Part shown: one piece after another, positions 27,744-36,752 of the stretch
Position numbering within the stretch: position 1 is the first letter of the stretch
Layout of the letters: each line of letters opens with the position of its first letter
NCBI GenBank assembly: GCA_031411655.1
Contig: JANOBM010000027.1
Location: 1 to 64,000, forward strand
Reading direction: 5' to 3'
DNA from: UBA6163 sp031411655
GTDB taxonomy: Bacteria; Planctomycetota; Planctomycetia; Pirellulales; Pirellulaceae
DNA: 64,000 bases
Notes under the pieces: model-generated
Told to the model about the DNA's origin: nothing
Databases searched by the model: none
What the model saw: the letters and a program-made list of their open reading frames with translations, nothing else
Position numbers and translations under genes: made by a program

Positions 27744-28484
27744 TTAGGGTGGCGACTGCAAATTCTTAACTTTAGGCTTGATCTCAACCACCGGATCAAG
27801 GGTTGGTGCAGTACTGCCCGATACCACCTCAAAACCTTTCGCATCGCACAATTCTTTGAGCCGATCGACCATTCGATCGTCCGTGCAAAAGGCAAAAACG
27901 CGGCCGCTGATTTCAAGATTTTGGTCGAGACATTGCAACAGCAAGGCGATTCGCTCGTCGATCTCCCGCAAAGCGTTCGCGGGTTCGTTTTTTAACTCCT
28001 CGACTGCTTCTTGGTGCGAAACAGAGGCCAACGTCGCCAAGATGACATCAAACTTTTCAGCGACCGGCGCAACGCGGACCTCAGCGTTTGATATCTTCAT
28101 CACCTTGACCAACGAATCCTGCTCACTCGCGACCACGTTGTAATGGCTGCAGGCATAGGCGGCGTCACTTTCGGCCAAAGCGACCACTCTTTTGGCTTCT
28201 TTTGTAGCACACGTTACCGCCACAACACCAGGGCCAGAGTAGAGGACGAGCACAGTCCGACCTTCCACCAGCGTCGTTTCGAAGACAACCGAACGGATTG
28301 ATTCGGCGATCGACGGACGCCACACCACACCTTCGAAGAGAGTAAATTCTTCAGCCGTCGCGGAATCTTGCCAAGTGTACTCGACCAAGTGCTCGTAATC
28401 GACGTCATCCCGGTAGCGGGTGCATCCCACCAACGCCGCAATCATGCTCACAAGCAATACCGCGCGGAGGGAGAGATGAATCAT
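27744..28484 (-). CDS. Lipoprotein with a methyltransferase-like core
   Basis: Exported 246-residue protein. Its signal peptide ends in the lipobox ALVGC with Cys21 as lipid site. After a linker, residues 78-110 look like the SAM-binding half of a Rossmann methyltransferase (VLVLYSGPGVVAVTCA, then VVALAESDAAY), and KFDVILATL near 144-152 matches motif IV. The usual first acidic residue is replaced by Tyr. A methyltransferase on the outer face of the membrane would lack cytoplasmic SAM, so this may be a reused fold. The start overlaps the stop of the upstream lipoprotein gene by one base (TAATG), so the two are translationally coupled. No function can be assigned. Confidence 0.7.
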   Translation of the reverse strand: MIHLSLRAVLLVSMIAALVGCTRYRDDVDYEHLVEYTWQDSATAEEFTLFEGVVWRPSIAESIRSVVFETTLVEGRTVLVLYSGPGVVAVTCATKEAKRVVALAESDAAYACSHYNVVASEQDSLVKVMKISNAEVRVAPVAEKFDVILATLASVSHQEAVEELKNEPANALREIDERIALLLQCLDQNLEISGRVFAFCTDDRMVDRLKELCDAKGFEVVSGSTAPTLDPVVEIKPKVKNLQSPP

Positions 28485-29884
28485 TACCTAACCTTGCATT
28501 TAAACTCAATCGTTGCGCCTTCGCCCACCTTCAACTCTTTCGCCAGCTTCCAAGTTAACCGCAGCGACTGCCCCTCGTTGGCCTCCGACGTAAAGGCAGC
28601 CTCCACCGCGATTCGCTGTGGCTGCGGCGGACCATCCAACTGATCAGGCTCGGGCACGGCTCCGCCCTTCTCGGCAGCGACCGATTCATCAGTATAGACC
28701 TTTTGACTGTCGGTGACATATTCCAGGCGAGTGACAAGACTATCGGTAATGACCACGTTGCGGACGGAAGAGTCACCAACATTATCGACACGTATAAAGA
28801 ACGTGATCTCTTCGCCTGGTAGCGCGTCGAACTTATCAGCCAGCTTGCAAATTTGGAGACGTCCTGCATCGGGGAAGTCGTAGACGAACAGCTCCTGCGC
28901 GTTTTGATCGCGAATCAGAGTCACCGGAGCAATATCATTGACAGTGACTGCAACTTCGGCGTCGACAGACCAAGCGATTGCCGCCTGAGCCGCGTTGCTA
29001 AGCCATGGCTTTTCCGTATCGCGTAACAGTCCCCGATGAACCAGTGCGAGGTTTTCGAGTACCGTCAACACGTCTTGAGCTTGTTCGGGATGCAAGACTC
29101 TTTCCACCGGCACACCACGATCCCGAGCTCGCATCGCATCGGGACCGCGAACCGCAGAACCTCTCCCTAGCTTGTCTCGTCCTGTCACTGCGAGTCCAGG
29201 CTGGTTCAGCTGGGCGTTGATTGGTCCGAGGGGTCGCTCGACGCCGACTGCGCCCACTGCCATATCACCCGACTCCGCCCCGGTCACCTTTCGAACCGAT
29301 GCGAAGCGAGGTGAATACACACACACCTTGTTACTCGGTTGTACATGCACACTTCCGGCATCAGTCGTGTACCGCACCACGGTATCTTCAAGTTCAACGC
29401 CAATAATCTGGTCTCCTACGCGCGCACGCGCCGCCGGTTCATTGTCGCCTCCGTCACAAATGAACTCGTTGGGATCAAGGATCGAAGGATTGAAGTATGC
29501 GGTAGGAAAGGCTGAGTCAGCAAAAGCTTTCGTACCGCAGCTCTGGCAACCACATCCGGCGGAACATGGCACGGAGCCAGCAATCCCCGGATTGGATTGC
29601 CACTGAACCGTTGGGACCGATTCCAAATCGGCATTGAGTGACATTCCTTCTGGCCCGCAAGGCTGACCGGACAACGCCTGTTCTTCTGTGTGGCTGACCT
29701 GAGCGATCGCCGGCCTCGGCAATACGGCGGACGGCCGTAAGTTCTGAGGTGCAGTGGCTTGTTCTGCCGCAAATGGAGAAGTCGCCTCGTTCATGGCATG
29801 CTTTGTCAATCGCGAAGGTGCGACACAACCGCTAACGCCGCTGACGGCCACGAGGATCCAGAGCTTTGTAAGTTTGCGTTGCAT
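28484..29884 (-). CDS. DUF11-like envelope lipoprotein
   Basis: Exported 466-residue lipoprotein with basic start MQRKLTKLW and lipobox SGVSGC (Cys20). The middle region is rich in small residues and has a Cys-rich stretch (CSAGCGCQSCG near residue 110) and EFICDGGDNE. The C-terminal 120 residues resemble a DUF11 beta-sandwich (ITFFIRVDNVGDSSVRNVVI), a repeat common in planctomycete cell-surface proteins. It overlaps the next gene by one base. It belongs to a four-gene - strand set of exported proteins. A structural role in the envelope or cell wall is plausible but not shown. Confidence 0.75.
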   Translation of the reverse strand: MQRKLTKLWILVAVSGVSGCVAPSRLTKHAMNEATSPFAAEQATAPQNLRPSAVLPRPAIAQVSHTEEQALSGQPCGPEGMSLNADLESVPTVQWQSNPGIAGSVPCSAGCGCQSCGTKAFADSAFPTAYFNPSILDPNEFICDGGDNEPAARARVGDQIIGVELEDTVVRYTTDAGSVHVQPSNKVCVYSPRFASVRKVTGAESGDMAVGAVGVERPLGPINAQLNQPGLAVTGRDKLGRGSAVRGPDAMRARDRGVPVERVLHPEQAQDVLTVLENLALVHRGLLRDTEKPWLSNAAQAAIAWSVDAEVAVTVNDIAPVTLIRDQNAQELFVYDFPDAGRLQICKLADKFDALPGEEITFFIRVDNVGDSSVRNVVITDSLVTRLEYVTDSQKVYTDESVAAEKGGAVPEPDQLDGPPQPQRIAVEAAFTSEANEGQSLRLTWKLAKELKVGEGATIEFKCKVR

Positions 29885-29934
29885 GGTTCAGATGGGCCAA
29901 GGCTCGTGATAGATATTTCGAAGGGGACCGTCGC

Positions 29935-30804
29935 TCAGGGAATCACCGACGGCACGTCACCCACGGTCGCAGTCTCAACGGAAACGTCGGAGGGAACGTC
30001 AGTGACATGGGAGCCGTTCGGGGCTGCTGGATCGGCATACGTTATTGACTCTGGAACGATGACCGACATCCATGGGGGATAGCCCAAGAAAAACTGTGGC
30101 ATAAGAGCTTCAGCCGTTGGTGGCGCAACTGAGCCTAGACGGACAATCGCGACGGGCTTACCGAGTACGTCTGCAACCGCCAAGGGATCTTGGCTCCCAG
30201 GAATATCCAGCGCTCTGCTTGATTCGGGGGTTTCGGCCAGAGGTACCGCAGTGCTCGGATCCTCGAGGTAGACGACGCGTGTTACCAACCGTCCAAGCAT
30301 CGCGTCTTCGAGGTCATCGAGATCCAGATTGATTGGGATGGGAAACCGCGCTGCCATGCTTTCCGGCGGGTAAGTTCGATCGATGATTTCGACGGTCGGA
30401 TAAAGCTCTTCGCCTTCGTATCCAGGTATGGAGGTGATTTTGAACCGGTACACAGCGCCAATCAGAAGGCCAGCGTAAACAGGTTTATCACTAGGCGGTT
30501 GAAACACGCCATCGATGGGAAGTGAAAACTGCGACGTACCAGGACCACGAAACGATACGGCCTGAAAATGCCCCGCGACGGAGCCCCATCGCTGCAGTCT
30601 CGCTGCTCCGACGACGCCTGGTGGATCGTCTCCACCAAACAATCGGTGCGTATTTCCGCTCGGATAGGTGCGGGGGAGCGAAGCGTTTGGGGCGTAGCCT
30701 TGGACGCTGTTCCCGTAGCCTTGAGCGATGGCAAGCGACGAACCGAACGGAGTGATTATCGAAATCGCGAGCGACGCGACGATCATTAGATTTGTGATGC
30801 GCAT
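29935..30804 (-). CDS. Exported planctomycete protein, paralogue of the upstream neighbour
   Basis: A 289-residue protein starting at the ATG at 30804 (MRITNLMIVASLAIS), where a signal peptide ends near AIAQG. An in-frame start at 30858 would add 18 residues. Residues about 110-250 match a region of the upstream gene (30900-32285): YRFKITSIPGYEGEELYPT here against YRLKLTNILNREGVELYPT there. Both then have an MAARFPIPINLDLDD-like segment, TRVVYLEDP or TKVIYLPDP, and a strand ending in AIVRLG or AIIRLG. This domain is not one I can name. The gene sits 95 bases downstream of its paralogue and is probably part of the same transcript. Confidence 0.72.
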   Translation of the reverse strand: MRITNLMIVASLAISIITPFGSSLAIAQGYGNSVQGYAPNASLPRTYPSGNTHRLFGGDDPPGVVGAARLQRWGSVAGHFQAVSFRGPGTSQFSLPIDGVFQPPSDKPVYAGLLIGAVYRFKITSIPGYEGEELYPTVEIIDRTYPPESMAARFPIPINLDLDDLEDAMLGRLVTRVVYLEDPSTAVPLAETPESSRALDIPGSQDPLAVADVLGKPVAIVRLGSVAPPTAEALMPQFFLGYPPWMSVIVPESITYADPAAPNGSHVTDVPSDVSVETATVGDVPSVIP

Positions 30805-30899
30805 CGGCTTTACTTGCAAGAGAGAGGTTTGCAACAAAGCCCGCAAAGCAGCCTCCACCGGGTCGTTACGGTAGAGGCTGCTTGCGGATTGCTTTGGAC

Positions 30900-32285
30900 T
30901 TACTGAACTCGTTGGCTCGCCTTGTCATACAGCGGCCGGCCTTGAGGAACCCCAGGATGAACGTTTTGTTCTGTCATGTGGATTCGGCTCACCGGGTTCG
31001 GATAGCTGTAACCTGGAGCCATCCGCACGCCAATCTTCACGTCTTTCACCGGCTCCGGAATGTGCATCGGCGTGTGATTCTTGATGACGTGCTTCTTCAT
31101 GCTTGCTGGATGTCCCAACGGGATGTGAGGAGGCCCCGGCAACCCGATCGGCGTACCGCTCATCGGCATTCCATACTGAGGAGCAGTCACACCTGCGATC
31201 ATTCCTGGCAAACTTGGCGGCATCGGACTGCCATTGCCGTTGCCAGGCGACGTTCCACCTTGAGCACATGAACCACAACCTTCAGTCATGGACGGCGCAA
31301 ATGCCATTGGCAGGCCCGCCATTCCTCCACCCATTCCGCCCATCGGCATCGCAGCTCCTGCTCCATCGGAGCTACCTGGCATCTCGATATCCTTATCGCC
31401 TAGGCGAATGATCGCCAAGATCGAACCGCGACGATCTGCTTCGACAATCGGGTCGATTCCTGGATCCAGTCGAGTACTAACCAGCGTATCGATTCCGGCT
31501 AATGCCGGTCCTTGGTAATCGGGATCTGGTAGGTAGATTACTTTTGTCACGAAGTTTCCGGTCAGGACTTGATCAAAGTCTTCTTCCGTGAACTGAACAG
31601 GAATCGAGTTGTGGGCGAGATACGCTCCGGTCCGTGGATTGGCGTATGCCAATTCAAGAGTCGGATAGAGCTCGACGCCTTCTCGATTGAGAATGTTCGT
31701 CAACTTCAACCGATACAAGCCGCCCTGGGGGAAATTTTGGCGAGCAGGCACGATCAGTGGTTCACTATCGAACTGGCCCGAACCAGTTGCGTCGTAGCGA
31801 ATTTGCATCGCTTCGGGCTTGCCAAGGGTCACCTGGACCGTCGGTGGGACCGCCGGAAGCATTCCGGCAGGCACCATCATCCCTTCCATTCCGCTCATGC
31901 CACCGGGGCCGCAGTTCCCATCTGGTCCGCAAGAAGCGTAATTGGTCAAAGCGATGTCGCCGCCTTGACCGCCATGCGAAGCCATTGGTCCGCCCGGAGG
32001 CGACATGGGCGAGCCAGGTCCCATCATGGGGCCACTCATCTGTGGACCGCCCATCATCTGACCATCCATCATCGGGCTACACATTTCAGGGTTGCCCATC
32101 ATGGGGCCACCCATCATCGGACCGCTCGGAATGGGCCCGAGGACTCCGGGTCCAGGACCGCCGACACCGGGGCCCGGCTCGAGCAGTCGTTGTTCAGGCG
32201 GCAGGTTGTGTCGAACTGGCACACAGCCTGTGGCCATGGCGGCCGCGGCGGCCAGCAGCGTCAAACGGGTGACTGGGCGTTTCAT
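30900..32285 (-). CDS. Met/Gly/Pro-rich repeat lipoprotein with the shared domain
   Basis: Exported 461-residue lipoprotein. The start ATG at 32285 has a GGGGGA ribosome binding site and gives a signal peptide ending in ATGC with Cys21 as lipid site; a longer reading would add 18 residues. Residues 56-101 form a low-complexity stretch of GPMMG-like repeats. The middle (about 170-330) carries the domain shared with the next gene, with GLYRLKLTNILNREGVELYPT and NFVTKVIYLPDPD. The C-terminus is again Gly/Met/Pro-rich and ends in a polar tail (PGYSYPNP, HMTEQNVHPG). A surface or wall-associated role is likely. The function is unknown. Confidence 0.75.
   Translation of the reverse strand: MKRPVTRLTLLAAAAAMATGCVPVRHNLPPEQRLLEPGPGVGGPGPGVLGPIPSGPMMGGPMMGNPEMCSPMMDGQMMGGPQMSGPMMGPGSPMSPPGGPMASHGGQGGDIALTNYASCGPDGNCGPGGMSGMEGMMVPAGMLPAVPPTVQVTLGKPEAMQIRYDATGSGQFDSEPLIVPARQNFPQGGLYRLKLTNILNREGVELYPTLELAYANPRTGAYLAHNSIPVQFTEEDFDQVLTGNFVTKVIYLPDPDYQGPALAGIDTLVSTRLDPGIDPIVEADRRGSILAIIRLGDKDIEMPGSSDGAGAAMPMGGMGGGMAGLPMAFAPSMTEGCGSCAQGGTSPGNGNGSPMPPSLPGMIAGVTAPQYGMPMSGTPIGLPGPPHIPLGHPASMKKHVIKNHTPMHIPEPVKDVKIGVRMAPGYSYPNPVSRIHMTEQNVHPGVPQGRPLYDKASQRVQ
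31983..32120 (-). repeat. GPMMG-like peptide repeat region
   Basis: Residues 56-101 of the lipoprotein contain repeated PMM triplets separated by Gly, Asn, Ser or Asp. The repeats are imperfect at DNA level. The DNA reads as repeated cccatcat units on the + strand. Confidence 0.75.
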
Positions 32286-32524
32286 TCGTTTCCCCCGGCC
32301 TCGGTTGGCCATCCTTGTGAAACTCGGCCGTCGCCGCAATTTCGAGTGTGTCGGTTTCCAAACGGATCGAATCGTTCCATCCGCCGTCAGGAGCTAGCTT
32401 CGGTTCGTCTGGACGTACCGCAGCCGCAGTGCTTACATTCCGTAAAGAAGTCGCGCACCTGCTCCCGGGGTTAGCATCGGTTCGTTACATCCGGAATCTT
32501 TGACAAAACCCGCACAACCGTCTT

Positions 32525-33727
32525 ATGAAGTTTGATCCCCAAAGAACGCAAAACCGCCTTTCCTGCTTTTCCATAGGAATAGATAAGGCCCGGGGAACGG
32601 CATCTTTGCGATGGATGATCCGGTTTTCGGTCTTTTTGGTCGCTCTCGCGTGGACAGGATCAACCTGTTTCTTGATTGCCCAGGAACCCACCACACCACC
32701 CTCCGAACCGAAAGCTGGGCCCCCGGATCCCAAAGCTGAACTATTGGCATTGCGAACGATCCAACGATTGGCGATGGGAGACGCCTTTGATGCAAAACTG
32801 CGGCAAAGGATTTGGACCAGCGGTCGCGAAGTCGTCGGCGTGGGACATTACGAGCAAGCAGGTGGCGGAACTGGTCGATTTAGCCTTGAGATGACGATTC
32901 ACGATGGCGATTCACGTCAATCGATTCGTCAGATTTCGGATGGAAAGCTCAGTTGGACGCGGACTCAAATCGGGCAGCAAATCGCCATTGGCCGAGTTGA
33001 GATCGGCCGAATCGACGAATTCGAACGTGAGCAACGCTTTCAGTCGAGCCTCACCGAAAAAAAAACGACTCCTTTCGGCTCGACAAAGTTGGTAGCCATG
33101 CCTTCGATTGATTCGCGAGAACGGCTGCCGGCACGCCTGTTGGTGGGCGGCTTGGTCGAATTACTTCACCAAATCATGCGAGACTATTCGCTGCGTATCG
33201 GCAAGGGTACGGTCGAACGTCAGCCGGTTTGGATACTACGCGGTTCACTCACCGAAGAAGCTCGCGCTCGCATCCTGACCGCATCAGGTCGTAAAGCCTG
33301 GGCTCCCCTTTGTCCAGTCGAAGTTCGCGTTGCAATCGCAGCGGCGAGTGATGCCAATGGGTTTGGAACGGGATTGCCCATTCGTTTCGAATTCTGGAGT
33401 GCACCTACGGTTTTGCTTCCTGCTGCTCCAATCGCCGGCGATTCGCCCGTACCCAATACGTCGCGCGGTACCGCGTTAATGCCTGGACAGGAAATTTCCA
33501 AAACGGATACCGGCACTAAAAACGACGTACCCACCGGCGAGGGGACGCATGAACAAGGCCCGGTTGCGGCTGAAGCACCCGCAGGCCGCTTGATCAGCTT
33601 GTTGGAGGTTTACTCGATAAGACGTATCGAGCCGTCACCCGAAGAAAGATTTCTGTTTAGTAGCGATGATCGAGCAGTCACGTTTACGAACGAAACCGCT
33701 CGCTATCTCGATGCAGTCGACCGTTAG
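32525..33727 (+). CDS. Exported hypothetical protein, 400 residues
   Basis: Divergent from the four-gene envelope set. A hydrophobic segment (about residues 31-50, FSVFLVALAWTGSTCFLIAQE) lies after a 30-residue polar leader, which would make a long signal peptide. An in-frame ATG at 32615 would give a normal one. A proline-rich linker (PTTPPSEPKAGPPDPKAE) follows, and then a domain of alternating strands that recalls the LolA/outer-membrane lipoprotein carrier fold (QIWTSG-like start, RQSIRQISDGKLSWTR). The match is weak. It probably acts outside the cytoplasmic membrane. Confidence 0.65.
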   Translation: MKFDPQRTQNRLSCFSIGIDKARGTASLRWMIRFSVFLVALAWTGSTCFLIAQEPTTPPSEPKAGPPDPKAELLALRTIQRLAMGDAFDAKLRQRIWTSGREVVGVGHYEQAGGGTGRFSLEMTIHDGDSRQSIRQISDGKLSWTRTQIGQQIAIGRVEIGRIDEFEREQRFQSSLTEKKTTPFGSTKLVAMPSIDSRERLPARLLVGGLVELLHQIMRDYSLRIGKGTVERQPVWILRGSLTEEARARILTASGRKAWAPLCPVEVRVAIAAASDANGFGTGLPIRFEFWSAPTVLLPAAPIAGDSPVPNTSRGTALMPGQEISKTDTGTKNDVPTGEGTHEQGPVAAEAPAGRLISLLEVYSIRRIEPSPEERFLFSSDDRAVTFTNETARYLDAVDR

Positions 33728-33751
33728 CACCTGCTCAAAAACAGTTTCCCA

Positions 33752-35035
33752 TCACATGCCTGCGAGCACGGGTAAAGAACGCCAACTTCCTCTCACAAAT
33801 CTCATGGAGTCGTAAGACCGAAATCCAAGTGGTGGCTTCAACTCGCTACTACGGTCGTCGTCCATGAACATGGGTCCCGAAATGACTGCCGATCCGCAGA
33901 CGATTGTACCTCGCACCATCATGCCGTTTGCAGCATTGGTCGCAGTCCAATCAAAAAGACCTGGCGTATAAACAATCCCTTCTAATGAACTCGTGTATCG
34001 GTCGCTCATATCAACATCGCCGATGCCCCGCCACGGTGCCAACACGGGATTGCAATTCACCGCAGCAGTCCACTCCCTAAGCACCTTCACCGTCCCATCG
34101 ATTCGAATGGCAGCAGTGGTCAGAATCGCTGCGCCGCCCTCAATCGGTGGTTTCCACAAATTGGCGCTGGTAATTGTCACTTGGCTGCAATTGATCACGA
34201 CAAGCGTTGCATCGATTCGGCATTCCGATATTACCAGTGCCGCTCCGGCAGCGTCGATCCAGTAGACGCCATCGCTGTCAGGGGACGAATACGGGTTCAG
34301 TGACGAAGTAATCACAACCCTTCGCAGGCGGCGCGCACCACTCTCAAACGGTAACGACGCAACGGGAATCTGTGTACCCAGCGCGATGTAGTTGCTGGTG
34401 ATGGTCGAAGCTGGAATAGAAACGATCCTGCCGGTTACAACATGCTCGCCACGGGCAAGCGGGGCCACGGCAGCGGTCGCTTTCCACGACGATGCAGAGA
34501 CCGTTGCTCCCGCCGCCACGATCACACTCGAACCGCTCTCAACGGTACCGGAACATGCGAACGTCGCGCCGGTTGCAAACTGAATCGACCCTGCGCTGAT
34601 CATGGCGTTCGATAAAAGTGACAACGGCTTTACAACGGGAGTGAGAGTGCAGGCAATACTTCGGTTCGCGTTTCCGACCGCTGCGATACAAGTGATATCT
34701 ACAGGATCGGATGGATCATCAGCTAAATTACCATCGCTATCGGCGAGGCTATATCGAAGAACAGCATTGCCGTCGCCTGCTCTCCGCGCGCTCAACGTAC
34801 CATTCGCTTCGTTACTGCGCCAACTTAGGTCTGCAGTTGATATTATGCTAGCGATTCGATGCGTCTCGGATTCCGCAGCACGCATAGCCCGCGATGCGTC
34901 AACCTCCGTTTGCTCGCTACGGAGACGATTGGTGGAGATCGAGAATGCTGCTGCGGCAGTGGCGATCACGATCAGCGACGTAAACAAAACCGATAAGTAA
35001 AGGAAACCGCTTCTTTCCTCTCGCTGTCGTATCAT
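33752..35035 (-). CDS. Pseudopilin, GspK/PilX-like
   Basis: Last gene of a four-gene pseudopilin set. The leader MIRQREERSG is followed by FLYLSVLFTSLIVIATAAAA, a type-IV-pilin-like N-terminus with Gly at position -1 and no Glu at position 5, as in GspK-type minor pseudopilins. The remaining 400 residues form a beta-rich passenger rich in Ala, Ser and Thr. The start ATG overlaps the stop of the upstream gene in ATGA. The window holds no assembly ATPase, platform protein or secretin. It may serve a type IV pilus- or type II-secretion-related machine encoded elsewhere. Confidence 0.72.
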   Translation of the reverse strand: MIRQREERSGFLYLSVLFTSLIVIATAAAAFSISTNRLRSEQTEVDASRAMRAAESETHRIASIISTADLSWRSNEANGTLSARRAGDGNAVLRYSLADSDGNLADDPSDPVDITCIAAVGNANRSIACTLTPVVKPLSLLSNAMISAGSIQFATGATFACSGTVESGSSVIVAAGATVSASSWKATAAVAPLARGEHVVTGRIVSIPASTITSNYIALGTQIPVASLPFESGARRLRRVVITSSLNPYSSPDSDGVYWIDAAGAALVISECRIDATLVVINCSQVTITSANLWKPPIEGGAAILTTAAIRIDGTVKVLREWTAAVNCNPVLAPWRGIGDVDMSDRYTSSLEGIVYTPGLFDWTATNAANGMMVRGTIVCGSAVISGPMFMDDDRSSELKPPLGFRSYDSMRFVRGSWRSLPVLAGM

Positions 35036-35670
35036 GGTGTCACCACCGGGTAATTTGGCATTCCAATGGATCGAATCGTCTTGGAACCACGATCGGTAAC
35101 TTCAAATGCGACTGACCTAACGTGCGTCAGCCCCGATGGAAATTCTGTCTCAAGGTCGGATTTCAAGCCGCGAACAGAAACAGTTACCCCTGACGGTCCA
35201 ACCACCGTCACCTCGATCAGCCGCAAGCGAGTGCTAAGATCTTGACTGGTCGAATAGCCAGGTGCTTGGGGAATCGCAACCGCAGCGGCAACCATTGCAG
35301 AACGCTGATAACCCGTCGCATCCGCAATCACAACTCCACTCTTTTCTTTCGGGCTAGTCTCATTCATCCCGTTGTAGTCATCCACGTCATTCCAATTGAA
35401 CCGTCGATCGGCAAGCTCCCCACTTTCTCGACCCAAGCTGGCGGAGCCGGCTGCAGTCGGATCTCGAAACGAAGTCACCACAATCTCACTTAGCAGCTCC
35501 TCTGCGAGGCGATTCACGACGTCTCGCTCTCGGTTGGAATGGTGAAACTGTCGCCATGAAACGGTTGTCGACAATGAAGAGATCAGTACCGTACCTACCA
35601 ATAAGCTAGAGACCACGACTTCCATTAATGTCAACGCAGAACGTTGGACAGAGCGGGGATGTTTCATCAT
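35032..35670 (-). CDS. Pseudopilin, GspI/PilV-like
   Basis: A 212-residue minor pseudopilin. After MMKHPRSVQRSA comes LTLMEVVVSSLLVG, a pilin helix with Glu at position 5 and Ala rather than Gly at position -1. The passenger domain is small and beta-rich. The chosen ATG at 35670 overlaps the previous gene's stop (ATGA); a start at 35700 would extend back into that gene. The set order is GspH-, GspJ-, GspI- and GspK-like, a common minor-pseudopilin order. It ends by overlapping the GspK-like gene. Confidence 0.75.
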   Translation of the reverse strand: MMKHPRSVQRSALTLMEVVVSSLLVGTVLISSLSTTVSWRQFHHSNRERDVVNRLAEELLSEIVVTSFRDPTAAGSASLGRESGELADRRFNWNDVDDYNGMNETSPKEKSGVVIADATGYQRSAMVAAAVAIPQAPGYSTSQDLSTRLRLIEVTVVGPSGVTVSVRGLKSDLETEFPSGLTHVRSVAFEVTDRGSKTIRSIGMPNYPVVTP

Positions 35671-36749
35671 AGCCACCACTGCGCAGCGACTTGTGCCCAT
35701 TGAGTAGGCGAGGTGAAAAGAAATGCAGCAGGAGTAGCTGATGAACTCTTGCCATTACGAAGTGTGGTTGCCAGCGAAACGACATTGCTTGCGGCGTGAG
35801 TCGCTGTCGCAAATGAAGCGTCCGAAAAACTTGCCAATCCAGTGCAGGCAGGGACAGGTGGATTCCCCTTGAATGCCAGTACTTGCAGATTCATCGCGTG
35901 AGTGGGGACCGTCGCCAATTGAAGCGGTCCTGGAATGCCAGTTCCAAGCGACGGGTTTGCCATTCCACTTGACGTGATGAAGTTATCATCAAACGCGTTT
36001 GAACCTTCACCACTAAAGCTAAAAACGGTTGCAACCATCGATGTTGGGCTGAGTGTATAAGCAAATAGGTTTTGAGTAGCCAATTCCGTGGTCGTCGCCA
36101 CGCGTGTAAAGAGCGAAATTAAAACACCGTTTACATCGTGGTATTTCACGGCATTCCAGCTCCCTCCCCAAGGACCGACTCTGGAATCGTCGCCAACAGC
36201 GACGAGCACAAGCAGATCGCCGGCTCGCGTCCCGGCTGGCATCTCAATCGAGCTAAACCATGTTCGACTGGTTGTCGCCATTTGCATCGATGATAAAAGC
36301 CGGATGGGAGTGAGCGACGACTCGTCTGTTGGCGCGATGCTGCCGTCAAGCCTCATGGAAAGTGTTGGGCCCGAAGCAACGAATGTCGTCGTGGGATGAA
36401 GTGATTGACTTCGGAGCAATCCCGCGTTCGATCCGCTATAGACAATTGTCTCAGCGAGAGTATCGCCATCACGGTCCGGTACGTCCATCTCGATGGTGGA
36501 CCCCGTATTCCGAATGGCGGTCGCATACCGAACATCGTCCACAAACCGATCGGCAACGGAGCTGATGATACTGGATCGATCTTCCGGAGATGCCGCGTCT
36601 TCTAATGACCGATTGGTAACGATTATCGCCGCTGCCAAGCCGACCAGAAGCATCGAGGCGCTTGCCATGGCGACGACAAGCTCAACGAGCGTAAACGCGT
36701 CACGACAATTCTTCTTCATCGATGGTCGACCCGCCGCAACACTTAGCAT
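35667..36749 (-). CDS. Pseudopilin, GspJ/PilW-like
   Basis: A 360-residue pseudopilin with leader MLSVAAGRPSMKKNCRDA and FTLVELVVAMASASMLLVGL, a standard type IV prepilin N-terminus apart from Ala at -1. The large passenger domain is beta-rich. A perfect AGGAGG site lies seven bases before the ATG at 36749, inside the end of the preceding gene, which favours this start over an internal ATG at 36719. The gene follows the GspH-like gene with only three bases between stop and start. Confidence 0.75.
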   Translation of the reverse strand: MLSVAAGRPSMKKNCRDAFTLVELVVAMASASMLLVGLAAAIIVTNRSLEDAASPEDRSSIISSVADRFVDDVRYATAIRNTGSTIEMDVPDRDGDTLAETIVYSGSNAGLLRSQSLHPTTTFVASGPTLSMRLDGSIAPTDESSLTPIRLLSSMQMATTSRTWFSSIEMPAGTRAGDLLVLVAVGDDSRVGPWGGSWNAVKYHDVNGVLISLFTRVATTTELATQNLFAYTLSPTSMVATVFSFSGEGSNAFDDNFITSSGMANPSLGTGIPGPLQLATVPTHAMNLQVLAFKGNPPVPACTGLASFSDASFATATHAASNVVSLATTLRNGKSSSATPAAFLFTSPTQWAQVAAQWWL

Positions 36750-36752
36750 GAA

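Noticed and set aside
31569..32474. 301-codon + strand frame opposite the repeat lipoprotein
   Set aside because: It is antisense to a clear lipoprotein gene and its translation is histidine/serine-rich with no family; a shadow of the repeat.
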